This document shows positions 25,479 to 34,553 of a DNA stretch of 64,000 bases, piece by piece; positions within the stretch are counted from its first letter, which is position 1; every line of letters begins with the position of its first letter. Position numbers and translations under genes: made by a program. The DNA lies in the NCBI RefSeq assembly GCF_018343525.1, contig NZ_JAGYPH010000002.1:434001-498000 (forward strand), read 5' to 3'. This DNA is from Lederbergia citrea (GTDB taxonomy: Bacteria > Bacillota > Bacilli > Bacillales > Bacillaceae_C). The notes beneath the pieces were generated by a model, which was not told the origin of the DNA, searched no databases, and saw nothing but the letters and a program-made list of their open reading frames with translations.

Positions 25479-25769
25479 TTGAGTATTTCATATGAAACAC
25501 TTATCAATAAGATGGAGATTGAGCTTAATAAAGCGAGACAAGCAAAAGGAGCGCAGCAACTGCGCGGCCATATGTATGCTTTGAAAGCACTCGCCGAAGT
25601 GGTTTTGGAAGAAGGGCAAAGTGAGTATAAAATTATTGAACCATTTGTGGACAAACATCAAGTTACATCAAATGAAAGAATACAACAAGTATCCCCAGTA
25701 TCAACAGTATCCACAGAACCATTGAAAACCGAAGATGGAGCAAATGGGGATTCACTTTTCGATTTTTAA
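25479..25769 (+). CDS. ywdI: YwdI family protein
   Basis: A 96-residue protein corresponding by position and sequence to B. subtilis ywdI, function unknown. The N-terminal half is helical (ISYETLINKMEIELNKARQA, LRGHMYALKALAEVVLEEG); the C-terminal third is low complexity, rich in Ser, Val and Thr (SPVSTVSTEP). The TTG at 25479 is nine bases after CAGGAG; TTG at 25470 would be too close to the site. Confidence 0.75.
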   Translation: MSISYETLINKMEIELNKARQAKGAQQLRGHMYALKALAEVVLEEGQSEYKIIEPFVDKHQVTSNERIQQVSPVSTVSTEPLKTEDGANGDSLFDF

Positions 25770-25792
25770 AAGAATTTTGAGGTGGCTAAAAG

Positions 25793-26164
25793 ATGAAAGC
25801 ATTTATTATTTTTGGAGCAATTAATGCATTATTAGCGGTTGGTCTTGGGGCATTTGGCGCTCATGCGCTTGAAGGTAAGCTGGAGCCTAAATATTTGGAA
25901 GTATGGAAAACTGGTGTGACCTACCAAATGTTTCATGCGCTAGGTCTAATCGCAATTGGGATTCTGGTGGGTAATGTTCCTGCGTCATCCTTATTGTCAT
26001 GGTCAGGGTGGCTCATGTTGACTGGGATTATTCTTTTTTCGGGCAGCTTGTACATATTAAGCATTTCCGGCATTAAAGTACTGGGCGCCATTACGCCTCT
26101 TGGAGGAGTCGCATTCCTCATATCTTGGCTGCTTCTCATCATATTTGCGGTCAAGCATCTTTAA
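25793..26164 (+). CDS. ywdK: DUF423 membrane protein YwdK
   Basis: A 123-residue protein with four membrane helices, of the DUF423 family. The N-terminal INALLAVGLGAFGAHALEGK and GVTYQMFHALGLIAIG are the family signatures. Function unknown. It is 23 bp downstream of ywdI and probably in the same transcript. Confidence 0.88.
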   Translation: MKAFIIFGAINALLAVGLGAFGAHALEGKLEPKYLEVWKTGVTYQMFHALGLIAIGILVGNVPASSLLSWSGWLMLTGIILFSGSLYILSISGIKVLGAITPLGGVAFLISWLLLIIFAVKHL

Positions 26165-26172
26165 TCTTTAAT

Positions 26173-26209
26173 AAAAGCGGGTCTGGTTGAGTCAACCTGA
26201 CCCGCTTTT
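26173..26209. terminator. Bidirectional terminator between ywdK and gerQ
   Basis: An 18-bp stem with one mismatch (26173-26190 with 26192-26209) has A and T flanks on both sides and serves convergent genes. Confidence 0.9.
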
Positions 26210-26214
26210 GTTCA

Positions 26215-26667
26215 TTATCTAGGTGGTGCTGACGCCAATGGTCCAGCTCCGAATGGATATTCATATTCGATCGGCTCGCTGAATGTAATGAAATCAACAT
26301 ATATCATTGGAAGTAAGGTTCTTTTTCCTGTCTGAGGATCACTAAGAATGACATGATCGCGGCCTGCCGCTTCTATGATGCCGTTAAAAATTTTTGCATT
26401 CCATTCTTTATTATGTTCAAAGGTACTGTGGATAGAAACAAGTTTGCCTTTATTAAGCCGTAGAATATTCTCGATGTAGGATTCCTCTATCGGCAGCATG
26501 CCCGGAACATTCACGCCGCCTTTTGCAGGGATCCCTGTGGGAACTTGCATTGGCTGTTGATAATATCCTTGATACGGATTGGGCTGCATAAAAGGCATCT
26601 GTGGTGGATTTTGCCGGTAATAGCCTGCTGGATTAGGCGTGTTTGGATATTGATTTTGGTTTTCCAA
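26215..26667 (-). CDS. gerQ: Spore coat protein GerQ
   Basis: A 150-residue spore coat protein required with CwlJ for germination by calcium-dipicolinate. The N-terminal 55 residues are Pro, Gln, Asn and Tyr rich (MQPNPYQGYYQQPMQVP); the conserved C-terminal domain starts at GMLPIEESYIENILRLNKGK and ends EPIEYEYPFGAGPL. The TTG at 26667 follows AGGAGGGG. In B. subtilis three lysines near the GerQ N-terminus serve transglutaminase crosslinking; none lies in the first 45 residues here. Confidence 0.88.
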   Translation of the reverse strand: MENQNQYPNTPNPAGYYRQNPPQMPFMQPNPYQGYYQQPMQVPTGIPAKGGVNVPGMLPIEESYIENILRLNKGKLVSIHSTFEHNKEWNAKIFNGIIEAAGRDHVILSDPQTGKRTLLPMIYVDFITFSEPIEYEYPFGAGPLASAPPR

Positions 26668-26780
26668 TTTTTCCCCTCCTAAAATTTCGGCTGCTCTTTC
26701 TAATTTGGCAACCATCTGCAGCTACAAGCCGCGCGTGAAAGAAAGTATAATAAATGCACCAAGTTTTTAATTACTCATTC

Positions 26781-26810
26781 ATTTGTATGCAAGCTTGTGG
26801 GCAGCTATGC
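26781..26810 (-). promoter_or_regulatory. Candidate SigE promoter of gerQ
   Basis: On the minus strand GCATA, 16 bases, CATACAAAT resembles the SigE pattern ATA-N16-CATACAnT. It is about 115 bases before the gerQ start. gerQ is a SigE gene in B. subtilis. Confidence 0.4.
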
Positions 26811-26839
26811 ACCTATGATTGAACGATGCCAAAAATCAA

Positions 26840-26867
26840 AAGCCCGAACGCATTTGCGTTCGGGCTT
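26840..26867 (-). terminator. Terminator of hemQ
   Basis: AAGCCCGAACGCA (26840-26852) pairs with TGCGTTCGGGCTT (26855-26867); on the minus strand it continues TTGATTTTT. Confidence 0.85.
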
Positions 26868-26875
26868 CTTATTCG

Positions 26876-26912
26876 ACAAAATTCGGGGAGTGACAGGCAC
26901 GGCCCGAATTTT
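26876..26912 (-). repeat. Short palindromic repeat at the hemQ stop codon
   Basis: ACAAAATTCGGG, a short centre containing TGACAGGCAC, and CCCGAATTTT form a hairpin that starts at the hemQ stop. A near copy lies at 34518-34553 on the pbpG stop. Confidence 0.7.
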
Positions 26913-27660
26913 ATACGTGTAGAAATTTTTCAATGTTTTGGTCTTCGAGCAGGTTGCCGACGTAGAATGAGCCGAATTCGCCGTAGCGGGCACTTACTTC
27001 GTCAAAGCGCATTTCGTAGACGATTTTTTTAAATTGGAGGACTTCGTCAGAAAATAGAGTGACGCCCCATTCCCAATCATCGAAACCGACAGAGCCGCAG
27101 ATAAGCTGTTTTATTTTTCCAGCATATTGACGGCCAATCATGCCATGGCTGTACATTAATTCTTTGCGCTTTTCCATGGAAAGCATATACCAGTTGTCAT
27201 CACCTTGGCGGCGTTTATCCATCGGATAGAAGCATACATGCTTCGTCTTTGGAAGAATCGGATACAAACGACCGCGTACATAAGGGTTTTGATAAGGGTC
27301 TTCGTTAGATTCTCCCGCTAAATAGTTGCTCAATTCGACGACAGATACATAGGAGTATGTAGGAATTGTATATTCGGCAATCGTTAGTTTATTAAATTCA
27401 TTTTCAAGATCATTTAACTCTTCCATCGTCGGGCGCAAAATCATCAGCATGAAATCCGCTTTTTGGCCAACAATGGTATAAAGGGCATGACTGCCTTCTT
27501 TTCTGTCCTGAACCTCATTAAGCTTATCAAGATATTGCATAAATTCATGAATGGCTGCCTGGCGTTCATCACTAGAAAGCAATTTCCAAGCGGCCCAATC
27601 CATTGTCCGGAAATCGTGAAGTGTATACCAACCATCTAATGTTAATGCTGGTTCACTCAT
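26911..27660 (-). CDS. hemQ: Coproheme decarboxylase HemQ
   Basis: A 249-residue chlorite-dismutase-like enzyme that converts iron-coproporphyrin III to heme b in the coproporphyrin-dependent pathway of Firmicutes. The segment [18 protein letters not shown] contains the catalytic tyrosine region, and [17 protein letters not shown] carries the proximal histidine. The C-terminal [16 protein letters not shown] is typical. The ATG at 27660 follows AGGAGTTG; an in-frame TTG nine bases upstream overlaps the site. It corresponds to B. subtilis ywfI and is divergent from pta. Confidence 0.93.
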   Translation of the reverse strand: MSEPALTLDGWYTLHDFRTMDWAAWKLLSSDERQAAIHEFMQYLDKLNEVQDRKEGSHALYTIVGQKADFMLMILRPTMEELNDLENEFNKLTIAEYTIPTYSYVSVVELSNYLAGESNEDPYQNPYVRGRLYPILPKTKHVCFYPMDKRRQGDDNWYMLSMEKRKELMYSHGMIGRQYAGKIKQLICGSVGFDDWEWGVTLFSDEVLQFKKIVYEMRFDEVSARYGEFGSFYVGNLLEDQNIEKFLHV

Positions 27661-27904
27661 GTGGATCAACTCCTATTCATAATAATTCTAATTAAACTAT
27701 ATCATAGTTTACCCATCGTCACATTTTGGAACCTTAAATGTTAAAATTATGACAAGATTGGCCTCTGATTATGATCAAATCCGACCTTATCATTATCAAT
27801 TATAATGAAAAAGGGTATATGCTTAGAGGGTAGGAATATAAGAGGATCTTTTTAAACATAGATCAATTCGGGCAAACTAAACAAAAATGAGGAGGACTTA
27901 ATAA

Positions 27905-28888
27905 ATGGCTGACTTATTTGAAGGCTTAAAAGCAAAAGCAGGAGGATGGGATAGAAAGATCGTTTTCCCTGAGGCGCTAGATCCAAGGGTGCTTGTCGCG
28001 GCAGGCAGACTTGCAGCAGATGGTGCCCTCACTCCAGTATTAATTGGAAATATGGAAGCAATCCAGGAAAAAGCACGTGCTCTAGATGTTTCTCTTGAGC
28101 GTATGGAAATATATGATCCTGAAAAATATGTAGGAATAGATGAAATGGTCCAAGCTTTTGTTGAGCGGAGAAAAGGAAAGGCAACAGAAGCAGATGCACG
28201 AAAATTTTTGCTTGATGAAAATTATTTTGGTACGATGCTTGTTTTTCTAAACAAAGCGCATGGACTTGTGAGCGGTGCGGCACACTCAACTGCGGATACA
28301 GTTAGACCTGCTTTGCAAATTGTTAAAATGAAACCGGGACTTAGCAAAACTTCGGGTGTATTCATTATGGTAAAGGGCGAAGAGAAATACGTGTTTGCTG
28401 ATTGTGCGATTAACATTGCGCCAGATAGCAAGGATTTGGCTGAGATTGCAGTGGAAAGTGCGAAAACGGCTAAGATGTTCGATATCGAGCCGAGAGTGGC
28501 CATGTTAAGCTTTTCAACAAAGGGCTCTGCTGTATCTGAAGAAACAAAAAGGGTTGAAGAAGCGTTGCAATTGGCGAGAGAAATGGCGCCTGAGCTCATC
28601 ATTGATGGAGAATTTCAATTTGATGCAGCAATCGTACCTTCTGTAGCACAGAAAAAAGCTCCTGATTCACCTATCCAAGGGGATGCAAACGTCTTTATTT
28701 TCCCTAGCCTTGAAGCAGGGAATATTGGCTACAAAATTGCCCAGCGTCTGGGTGGATATGAAGCGGTCGGACCGATTTTGCAAGGCTTAAACGCGCCTGT
28801 CAACGATCTTTCCCGTGGCTGCAGTGAAGAAGATGTGTATAACCTTGCATTAATCACCGCGGTTCAATCTTTAGACCAAGGAAAATAA
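27905..28888 (+). CDS. pta: Phosphate acetyltransferase
   Basis: A 327-residue enzyme interconverting acetyl-CoA and acetyl phosphate, part of overflow acetate metabolism. The N-terminal [19 protein letters not shown] and C-terminal [27 protein letters not shown] are characteristic, as is [17 protein letters not shown]. Its length matches the short Bacillus Pta (EutD-type) without an N-terminal regulatory domain. It follows ATGAGGAGG and is divergent from hemQ as in B. subtilis. Confidence 0.95.
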   Translation: MADLFEGLKAKAGGWDRKIVFPEALDPRVLVAAGRLAADGALTPVLIGNMEAIQEKARALDVSLERMEIYDPEKYVGIDEMVQAFVERRKGKATEADARKFLLDENYFGTMLVFLNKAHGLVSGAAHSTADTVRPALQIVKMKPGLSKTSGVFIMVKGEEKYVFADCAINIAPDSKDLAEIAVESAKTAKMFDIEPRVAMLSFSTKGSAVSEETKRVEEALQLAREMAPELIIDGEFQFDAAIVPSVAQKKAPDSPIQGDANVFIFPSLEAGNIGYKIAQRLGGYEAVGPILQGLNAPVNDLSRGCSEEDVYNLALITAVQSLDQGK

Positions 28889-28922
28889 GCCTGTCCCAAG
28901 TTATTATGAAGGAGTAAGCTTT

Positions 28923-29762
28923 ATGTCAGATGGGATTTTATTATTACAGCAAGAGGAATGGCGCCTCATTGATCAATCGGGATTTAACCCTCAATTTCAC
29001 GCCCTGCAATCATTTGCGATTGATGATACGCTTTGCATGTCGGTCGGAAGCGGCTATTCTCCGCCGACTGCAAGGGCTTGGGTTCATTCAAAAACCGTCG
29101 TCCTTGGCATTCAAGATACGAAACTGCCCGCTTTGCATGAGGGGCTTAATTTTTTAGATGAACATAATTATCAGTGGATCGTTCGGAATTCAGGAGGACT
29201 TGCAGTCGCTCTTGACGAAGGCGTGTTAAATATATCGCTTATTTTTCCTGATACGGATAGAGGAATTGATATTAACCGCGGCTATGATTCTATGTGGGAT
29301 CTCATAAAAATTATGTTCCAAGATTTCAATCAAATCATTGAGGCTCGTGAAATTATTGGCTCTTACTGTCCTGGAAGCTATGATTTAAGTATTGGCGGTA
29401 AAAAATTTGCGGGCATTTCTCAGCGGCGAATTAGAAAAGGGGTTGCCGTCCAAATCTATTTATGTGTTTCAGGAAGCGGCCAAGAACGAGCGGAGTTGGT
29501 CAGGGATTTTTATCGCCATGCAAAATATGATCAACCATCAAAATTTGCTTTTCCTGACGTACGTCCTGAAGTAATGGCATCTTTGTCTGAGCTTTTGAAC
29601 GTTGACCTTTCTATTCAAGATGTCATGCTCCGTTTCCTTCATGCTTTAAAAGGTTTGAGTGGGAAATTATTTGCATGTCAACTTCAAGGTGATGAACTTG
29701 AATGGTTTAATGGATACTATGATCGCATGATAGAGAGAAATCAAAGGATATTTCCGGATTAA
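28923..29762 (+). CDS. lipL: Octanoyl-[GcvH]:protein N-octanoyltransferase LipL
   Basis: A 279-residue lipoate-ligase-fold amidotransferase that moves octanoyl groups from GcvH to E2 subunits during lipoate synthesis. [20 protein letters not shown] corresponds to the substrate site, and [19 protein letters not shown] contains the catalytic cysteine (about residue 149) and lysine. It corresponds to B. subtilis ywfL and lies 34 bp after pta, probably co-transcribed. Confidence 0.92.
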   Translation: MSDGILLLQQEEWRLIDQSGFNPQFHALQSFAIDDTLCMSVGSGYSPPTARAWVHSKTVVLGIQDTKLPALHEGLNFLDEHNYQWIVRNSGGLAVALDEGVLNISLIFPDTDRGIDINRGYDSMWDLIKIMFQDFNQIIEAREIIGSYCPGSYDLSIGGKKFAGISQRRIRKGVAVQIYLCVSGSGQERAELVRDFYRHAKYDQPSKFAFPDVRPEVMASLSELLNVDLSIQDVMLRFLHALKGLSGKLFACQLQGDELEWFNGYYDRMIERNQRIFPD

Positions 29763-29767
29763 CAAAT

Positions 29768-29802
29768 TAGGGCTGCCCCAAAGCCGGGACAGCCCTATTG
29801 TT
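29768..29802 (+). terminator. Terminator of pta-lipL
   Basis: TAGGGCTG (29768-29775) pairs with CAGCCCTA (29790-29797), extended by CCC/GGG, and is followed by TTGTTTG. Confidence 0.8.
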
Positions 29803-29804
29803 TG

Positions 29805-29985
29805 TCTAGCTCCAGCGCCTAGCCCCTCGAGGTCAAATAAGCCTTGCGGCATAAAAGTCAAGATCGGACTTTTATGCCTCAGAACATTTGCTTGTCGGAG
29901 GCCCGCAGGATGCGGGTCAGAACGGCGTTGCCACAGGACGTGGCGCTCTTAGCCGTTCTTCCATCACAAGGCGCTTACGCTTTTC
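29805..29985 (-). repeat. Modular stem-loop repeat, copy B (inverted)
   Basis: A full-length inverted copy of the element at 23931-24109, between the lipL terminator and the rsfA stop. Its variable hairpin is at 29846-29859 with 29867-29880, using GGC/GCC where other copies use different pairs. It ends two bases before the rsfA stop codon. Confidence 0.9.
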
Positions 29986-29986
29986 T

Positions 29987-30748
29987 TTATTCAGCAAGCT
30001 TCTCTAGATTTCCATTTCGATCCATTTTAAAAGTAGTGGCAGGACGCTCTTCTTCCTCGAACAATACGAGTTTTCGAGCACGATTCAATATTTTCATCAA
30101 TGTTTCGTAGTCTTCTTGCATAGTCACTGAATTATCTTCCAGTTTTTCAACCTGGGATTTTAAATTTTGCTTTTCTTTTTCCAAGTCAGCCAATTCTCTT
30201 TTTAATCTCGCATTCTCGCTTCTTAAAATATCTAAATGAAACTCGGAATGTTGAAGTGTCTGGAGATATGAAATTACTTTTTCCATCGATAATTCTCCGG
30301 TAGATTCTTGTGCTGGTGCCGGTAACAGCCTTCCTGTAAATGGAGCAAGCTCTTGAAGACCTGCTTCTTCACCGACTTCTTCTCTAAATATGTCATTTGA
30401 ATTTAATTCCTGGATCTCTTCAAGCGTATGACTTAAAATGGGCATTTGTGTACTATTCGCCAAAGGCACTGGCGGCTGATAAAGGAGCTTCTTCTTGCCA
30501 CCTTGTTCCTTACCAAGCATCCGATGTCTCTGTTTACGCTGCTTTTTTGCTAAATCTAGTGCTTTTTCATATTGATGGCGAACAACTGCATTCCATCTGA
30601 AACCACATGCTGCAGAAGTTCTGTTCAACTTATCACCAACTTCTTCAAAAGCATTCAATTGAGTACTTCCTTCGCGTACATGGCGTAACACAGTTTCTGC
30701 CAACAACAAATCATTTTCTTCTGTCCATGCATCCTGTCGTGTCTTCAC
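29987..30748 (-). CDS. rsfA: RsfA-family prespore transcription regulator
   Basis: A 253-residue protein. The N-terminal Myb/SANT-like module ([20 protein letters not shown] and [15 protein letters not shown]) is the RsfA family DNA-binding signature. The C-terminal third (about 180-240) is a strong coiled coil. In B. subtilis RsfA is made under SigF and adjusts SigF-dependent gene expression in the forespore. The GTG at 30748 fits an AGGGAG site eight bases upstream and matches the TRQDAW start of the family; in-frame ATG and GTG codons slightly upstream overlap the site. Confidence 0.88.
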   Translation of the reverse strand: MKTRQDAWTEENDLLLAETVLRHVREGSTQLNAFEEVGDKLNRTSAACGFRWNAVVRHQYEKALDLAKKQRKQRHRMLGKEQGGKKKLLYQPPVPLANSTQMPILSHTLEEIQELNSNDIFREEVGEEAGLQELAPFTGRLLPAPAQESTGELSMEKVISYLQTLQHSEFHLDILRSENARLKRELADLEKEKQNLKSQVEKLEDNSVTMQEDYETLMKILNRARKLVLFEEEERPATTFKMDRNGNLEKLAE

Positions 30749-30916
30749 TTTCATCACTCCCTATTATTTTTCTTGACAACTTCTTGTAGTAAAAGGATGC
30801 ACAACAAAACCAGTTTTTATACCAATATGTCAAAAAATTAATAGAAACTTATGTACTTTATTAAAAAGTTTAAAGCCGATATAATGAAAACATCATAGAT
30901 AGGAAGAGGGTTGCTG

Positions 30917-32218
30917 ATGCATGATTCCAATTTGAAATTAAGCGAGGAAAAAGTTTTTAAAGACCCTGTTCATCGATATGCACATGTTAGAGATAAAATT
31001 ATTTGGGATTTAATTGGCACGAAGGAATTCCAGCGGCTCCGCAGGATTAAACAGCTCGGGACTACATACTTAACGTTTCACGGTGCAGAACATAGCCGTT
31101 TTAACCATTCACTTGGTGTATATGAAATCGTCAGACGGATCGTGGATGATGTATTTAAAGGCAGGCCAGAATGGAACGAAGATGAGCGGCTTCTTTCTCT
31201 TTGTGCGGCACTTTTACATGATCTCGGACATGGCCCGTTCTCTCATTCCTTTGAGAAAGTTTATAATTTAGACCATGAACAGTTTACGAAACAAATTATT
31301 CTCGGGCGAACTGAAGTCAATGCAGTCCTTCAGCGAGTGAGCCCAGATTTCCCACAGAAAGTGGCGGATGTGATCGGGAAAACGTATCATGATAAGCTCG
31401 TTGTCAGTTTGATTTCCAGTCAAATTGATGCGGATCGAATGGACTATTTACAGCGTGATGCTTATTTTACAGGCGTAAGCTACGGTCACTTTGATATGGA
31501 ACGGATTTTGCGTGTCATGAGACCTCGAGAAGATCAAGTTGTGTTTAAATCAAGCGGGATGCATGCAGTAGAGGATTACATAATGAGCCGGTATCAAATG
31601 TATTGGCAAGTGTATTTTCATCCAGTTACACGAAGTGCTGAAGTCATCTTGACGAAAATCCTTCAACGGGCAAAAGCATTATATGAGGACTCTTACGCTT
31701 TTAAATATGAACCAGCCCATTTTGTATCGCTTTTTAATGAAAAAGTAACGTTGGAAGATTATTTAAAACTAGATGAAGCGGTCATTTTATATTATTTTCA
31801 AATGTGGGAAGATGAAGATGATTGGATTCTCCGAGATTTGTGCAGCCGGTTTATGAATCGAAATTTATTCAAATATATCGAGTTTGATCCTGCTAGGCAA
31901 TATAAATTATTGGGCCGGCTTGATGAACTTTTTCGGGAAGCGGAAATTGATCCCGATTATTATTTGGCTGTTGATTCTTCATCGGATTTGCCGTATGATT
32001 TTTATCGGCCGGGCGAAGAAGAAGAACGGCTTCCAATTCACTTATTAATGCCTAATGGCGATTTGCATGAATTGTCAAGAGAATCAGCGATCGTGGAGGC
32101 AATCTCCGGTAAACGAAGAACAGATCATAAGTTGTATTACCCGGAGGATCTCCTGTTAGATAATACAAAAAACGAAAATGTTAAACAACAAATTCTTTCT
32201 ATTTTAAAAAAGCACTAA
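30917..32218 (+). CDS. ywfO: HD-domain phosphohydrolase YwfO
   Basis: A 433-residue dGTPase-like HD protein. Metal ligands are visible as EHSRFNHSLGVYEIV, LLHDLGHGPFSHSFE (the HD pair) and the later aspartate in IDADRMDYLQRDA. B. subtilis YwfO belongs to this family, and related proteins are nucleotide phosphohydrolases; the substrate here is not shown. The ATG at 30917 lies six bases after GGAAGAGGG. ywgA follows 43 bp downstream. Confidence 0.88.
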   Translation: MHDSNLKLSEEKVFKDPVHRYAHVRDKIIWDLIGTKEFQRLRRIKQLGTTYLTFHGAEHSRFNHSLGVYEIVRRIVDDVFKGRPEWNEDERLLSLCAALLHDLGHGPFSHSFEKVYNLDHEQFTKQIILGRTEVNAVLQRVSPDFPQKVADVIGKTYHDKLVVSLISSQIDADRMDYLQRDAYFTGVSYGHFDMERILRVMRPREDQVVFKSSGMHAVEDYIMSRYQMYWQVYFHPVTRSAEVILTKILQRAKALYEDSYAFKYEPAHFVSLFNEKVTLEDYLKLDEAVILYYFQMWEDEDDWILRDLCSRFMNRNLFKYIEFDPARQYKLLGRLDELFREAEIDPDYYLAVDSSSDLPYDFYRPGEEEERLPIHLLMPNGDLHELSRESAIVEAISGKRRTDHKLYYPEDLLLDNTKNENVKQQILSILKKH

Positions 32219-32261
32219 ATGATGTAGCTGTAAAATTTGATCAGGAGTTGAAAAGTTTGTC

Positions 32262-32771
32262 ATGCTGAATGATCACCTAAGGTTGATGAGTGTGTTTGCA
32301 GAGTCAGGGGAAATTACTGGACGGAAAAAACTGCAAAAGATGATTTTTATCGCAAAGAAAATGGCATTTCCTTTTCAAGAGAAATTTGAATTTCATTTTT
32401 ATGGACCTTATTCAGAAGAGTTGACGTTGCGTGTAGAGGAATTATGTAATTTTGGTTTTATTGAAGAGAAGAAGGAAGATAAAGGTGGATATTGCCAATA
32501 TACATATAACATATCAGATGCCGGACGCGAGTTCATAGATTCATATCAGCAGGAAATGCCTCGGTTAAAAGAATGTCTCATAAATATGAATGGGCAAAAC
32601 GCGCGGTTTTTAGAGCTTGTTTCAACGATCTTATACTTTGATCAAGAATCCAAAGCAGAAGTCACGGAAAAAATTCAAACGTTGAAAAGCAAACAAGGCT
32701 ATACGAGCGAAGATATCGATCATGCGTATGCATATATAGATGAATTAAAGAAGACAGCTGTCCCACAATAA
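32262..32771 (+). CDS. ywgA: YwgA family protein
   Basis: A 169-residue protein equivalent to B. subtilis ywgA, function unknown. The N-terminal GRKKLQKMIFIAKKMAF and FEFHFYGPYSEEL resemble the winged-helix part of SocA/Panacea-type proteins, which suggests a protein-interaction or antitoxin-like fold; that is a resemblance only. The ATG at 32262 is 14 bases after AGGAG, a rather long spacing. The 3' end overlaps the terminator stem. Confidence 0.82.
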   Translation: MLNDHLRLMSVFAESGEITGRKKLQKMIFIAKKMAFPFQEKFEFHFYGPYSEELTLRVEELCNFGFIEEKKEDKGGYCQYTYNISDAGREFIDSYQQEMPRLKECLINMNGQNARFLELVSTILYFDQESKAEVTEKIQTLKSKQGYTSEDIDHAYAYIDELKKTAVPQ

Positions 32772-32792
32772 TGGGCATGAGCTGTCTTTTTT
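32751..32792. terminator. Terminator shared by ywgA and ywhB
   Basis: AAGACAGCT (32751-32759) pairs with AGCTGTCTT (32780-32788), with an inner CCCA/TGGG extension, then a T run. Confidence 0.85.
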
Positions 32793-32797
32793 ACATC

Positions 32798-32983
32798 CTA
32801 CTCGTCACTCATTCTTTTTCCGCCAACGGCGTAATGATTCTTCGTCATTTCTTCGATGAACACAACGATTTTTTCCTCCGCTGCACCAGTCGTTTCACTG
32901 ACTGCAGTCGTGACTTTTTCCACGAGCGCTTTTTTCTGTTCTTCTGTACGCCCTTCAAGCATTTTCACTGTTACAAATGGCAT
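32798..32983 (-). CDS. ywhB: 4-oxalocrotonate tautomerase family enzyme YwhB
   Basis: A 61-residue tautomerase. Proline directly follows the initiator methionine (MPFVTVKMLEGRTEEQK), which becomes the catalytic N-terminal base. The C-terminal IVVFIEEMTKNHYAVGGKRM is typical. B. subtilis YwhB has weak tautomerase activity on model substrates; the natural one is unknown. It has an AGGAGGG site and is the only minus-strand gene between ywfO and pbpG. Confidence 0.92.
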   Translation of the reverse strand: MPFVTVKMLEGRTEEQKKALVEKVTTAVSETTGAAEEKIVVFIEEMTKNHYAVGGKRMSDE

Positions 32984-33120
32984 GTAGTTTTCCCTCCTAG
33001 AATATGTATCACAAAAAGTGTATGCTTTTATTAAGCTTAGAGCAACAATTTATGAGATTCTACTTATTATTTTGTATACTAGGATTAGATGAGTTTTTGA
33101 ATAATAAAGGAGCTGGGTAT

Positions 33121-33783
33121 GTGGAGTTTGTCGAGCGTTTTATTAGGTTCCCATTGGAACAAATTCCGCTGATTGCGGCAGTATTAATGATTGCTTTTAC
33201 CGTGCATGAATTTGCTCATGCGTATACAGCATATAAATTAGGAGACTCAACCGCAAAGGACCAGGGAAGATTGACACTGAATCCTATTCATCACCTTGAC
33301 CCGTTGGGTACATTGCTTATTTTTATCGCTGGTTTTGGTTGGGCACGTCCTGTCCCTGTGAATAGGCATCATTTTAAGAATCCTCGTCTTGGTGGTATTC
33401 TCGTTTCGTTAATGGGACCAGTCAGCAACTTTGTGCTTGCGGCGATTGGAACAGGCATTATGTTTATTTTAATAGTGACTGGGATTTCAGCTTCTTTGCC
33501 GGCGATGGTGATGCAGTTTTTTGATTTGTTCGTTTATTTGAATGTCTTATTATTCGTTTTTAATTTGCTGCCATTACCGCCCCTTGATGGATATCGGATA
33601 TTGGAGGACCTAGTTCCGACATCGATCAGGGCAAAAATGACACAGTATGAACAGTATGGTTCGCTCATTTTCTTAATCCTTGTCATTACACCACTTGGGC
33701 GATATACGATTTATCCAATTATTTATACGGTCGTGCCATTTTTTATAAAAAGCCTGCAAAATGTATTCATGATGTTTTATTGA
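33121..33783 (+). CDS. ywhC: Site-2 protease family protein YwhC (M50)
   Basis: A 220-residue intramembrane zinc metalloprotease homologue. The helix containing TVHEFAHAYTAYKLGD carries HExxH, and LFVFNLLPLPPLDGYRIL carries the distal aspartate ligand. It has no PDZ domain, so it belongs to the minimal S2P group. The GTG at 33121 lies eight bases after AAAGGAG and gives the family length; the frame extends upstream without a supported start. Its substrate is unknown. Confidence 0.88.
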   Translation: MEFVERFIRFPLEQIPLIAAVLMIAFTVHEFAHAYTAYKLGDSTAKDQGRLTLNPIHHLDPLGTLLIFIAGFGWARPVPVNRHHFKNPRLGGILVSLMGPVSNFVLAAIGTGIMFILIVTGISASLPAMVMQFFDLFVYLNVLLFVFNLLPLPPLDGYRILEDLVPTSIRAKMTQYEQYGSLIFLILVITPLGRYTIYPIIYTVVPFFIKSLQNVFMMFY

Positions 33784-33808
33784 AATATAAATAAGGGGGG
33801 CGCTTTTT

Positions 33809-34318
33809 ATGGAACCAGGAAAAAGAAAGCTTGAATTCAACATTATCAAAAATGATCCAACAGATGGTCATGGAGGATTCGGAATCGGATCTCTTAATCT
33901 GGAAAATGTCACACCTCTTATGCTGGATGTGGAGGAAGGGGATGTGTGGATCGAACTTCAGGCAATGCACGCGCGCAGTAAAACAGAGCGCGGAGTCAAA
34001 TACTTGAAAGACCGCAGCGAATTAACGGAAGAGGGCACAAAACAATATTGGGTCATTTGGGTAGCTGTCGACCGCAAGCCTGAAGGGCCATACTATGCTG
34101 GTGTGACCGCATGCGAACTGCTCATTAATCGTCCGGCAAGACGTGGCTTTAAATCGATGCCAGAGCATGTGAACCATTTGGATAAGGCAATGAAAGGTCA
34201 TATTATCGTGAATAATATGGATAAGGATTCACGGAAGGTTCTTGGTGCTTTTCTTAAACAGCATGACGAAGGAATATGGGAGCGTTCGAGCGAACACCTC
34301 AAGGAAGAACTATCTTAA
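33809..34318 (+). CDS. ywhD: YwhD family protein
   Basis: A 169-residue conserved Bacillus protein with unknown function, equivalent to B. subtilis ywhD by order. Motifs include GGFGIGSLNLENVTPL, KYLKDRSELTEEG and GFKSMPEHVNHLDKAM. It has no membrane segment. It lies 25 bp after ywhC, preceded by AAGGGGGG, so the two are probably one operon. Confidence 0.85.
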   Translation: MEPGKRKLEFNIIKNDPTDGHGGFGIGSLNLENVTPLMLDVEEGDVWIELQAMHARSKTERGVKYLKDRSELTEEGTKQYWVIWVAVDRKPEGPYYAGVTACELLINRPARRGFKSMPEHVNHLDKAMKGHIIVNNMDKDSRKVLGAFLKQHDEGIWERSSEHLKEELS

Positions 34319-34450
34319 ATCCGAACAATGTATGAACATTCTATGACAGTTTGGGAAACTTAAGAGCGCTTGCTTGCCGATTCCTGTAAAAGAAAGTAAA
34401 ATTACATATAGTTTGCACGTAAGCAAACTAGGACACTGCACATGCAGAAA

Positions 34451-34484
34451 AAAAGCCCGAGGCCGCACACCTCGAGCTTTTTTT
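34451..34484 (+). terminator. Terminator of ywhC-ywhD
   Basis: AGCCCGAGG (34454-34462) pairs with CCTCGAGCT (34470-34478) with one mismatch, followed by seven T. Upstream at 34409-34430 is a separate perfect 8-bp inverted repeat TAGTTTGC/GCAAACTA. Confidence 0.75.
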
Positions 34485-34517
34485 ATTTTATTTTCCTTTT
34501 TTTATTCAAGTGTCAAA

Positions 34518-34553
34518 ATTCGACAAAATTCGGGTGGTGCCTGTCACCGCCCG
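34518..34553 (-). repeat. Short palindromic repeat overlapping the pbpG stop codon
   Basis: ACAAAATTCGGGTGGTGCC, then TGTCACCGCCCGAAT. It shares ATTCGACAAAATTCGGG and the TGACAGGCAC centre with the element at 26876-26912. On the minus strand its first arm encodes the last residues (LFGR) and stop of pbpG. Confidence 0.7.

Noticed and set aside
27787-27808. Fur box between hemQ and pta
   Set aside because: TTATCATTATCAATTATAATGA has GATAAT-like hexamers but no 7-1-7 inverted symmetry, and it overlaps a possible pta -10 element; evidence too weak.
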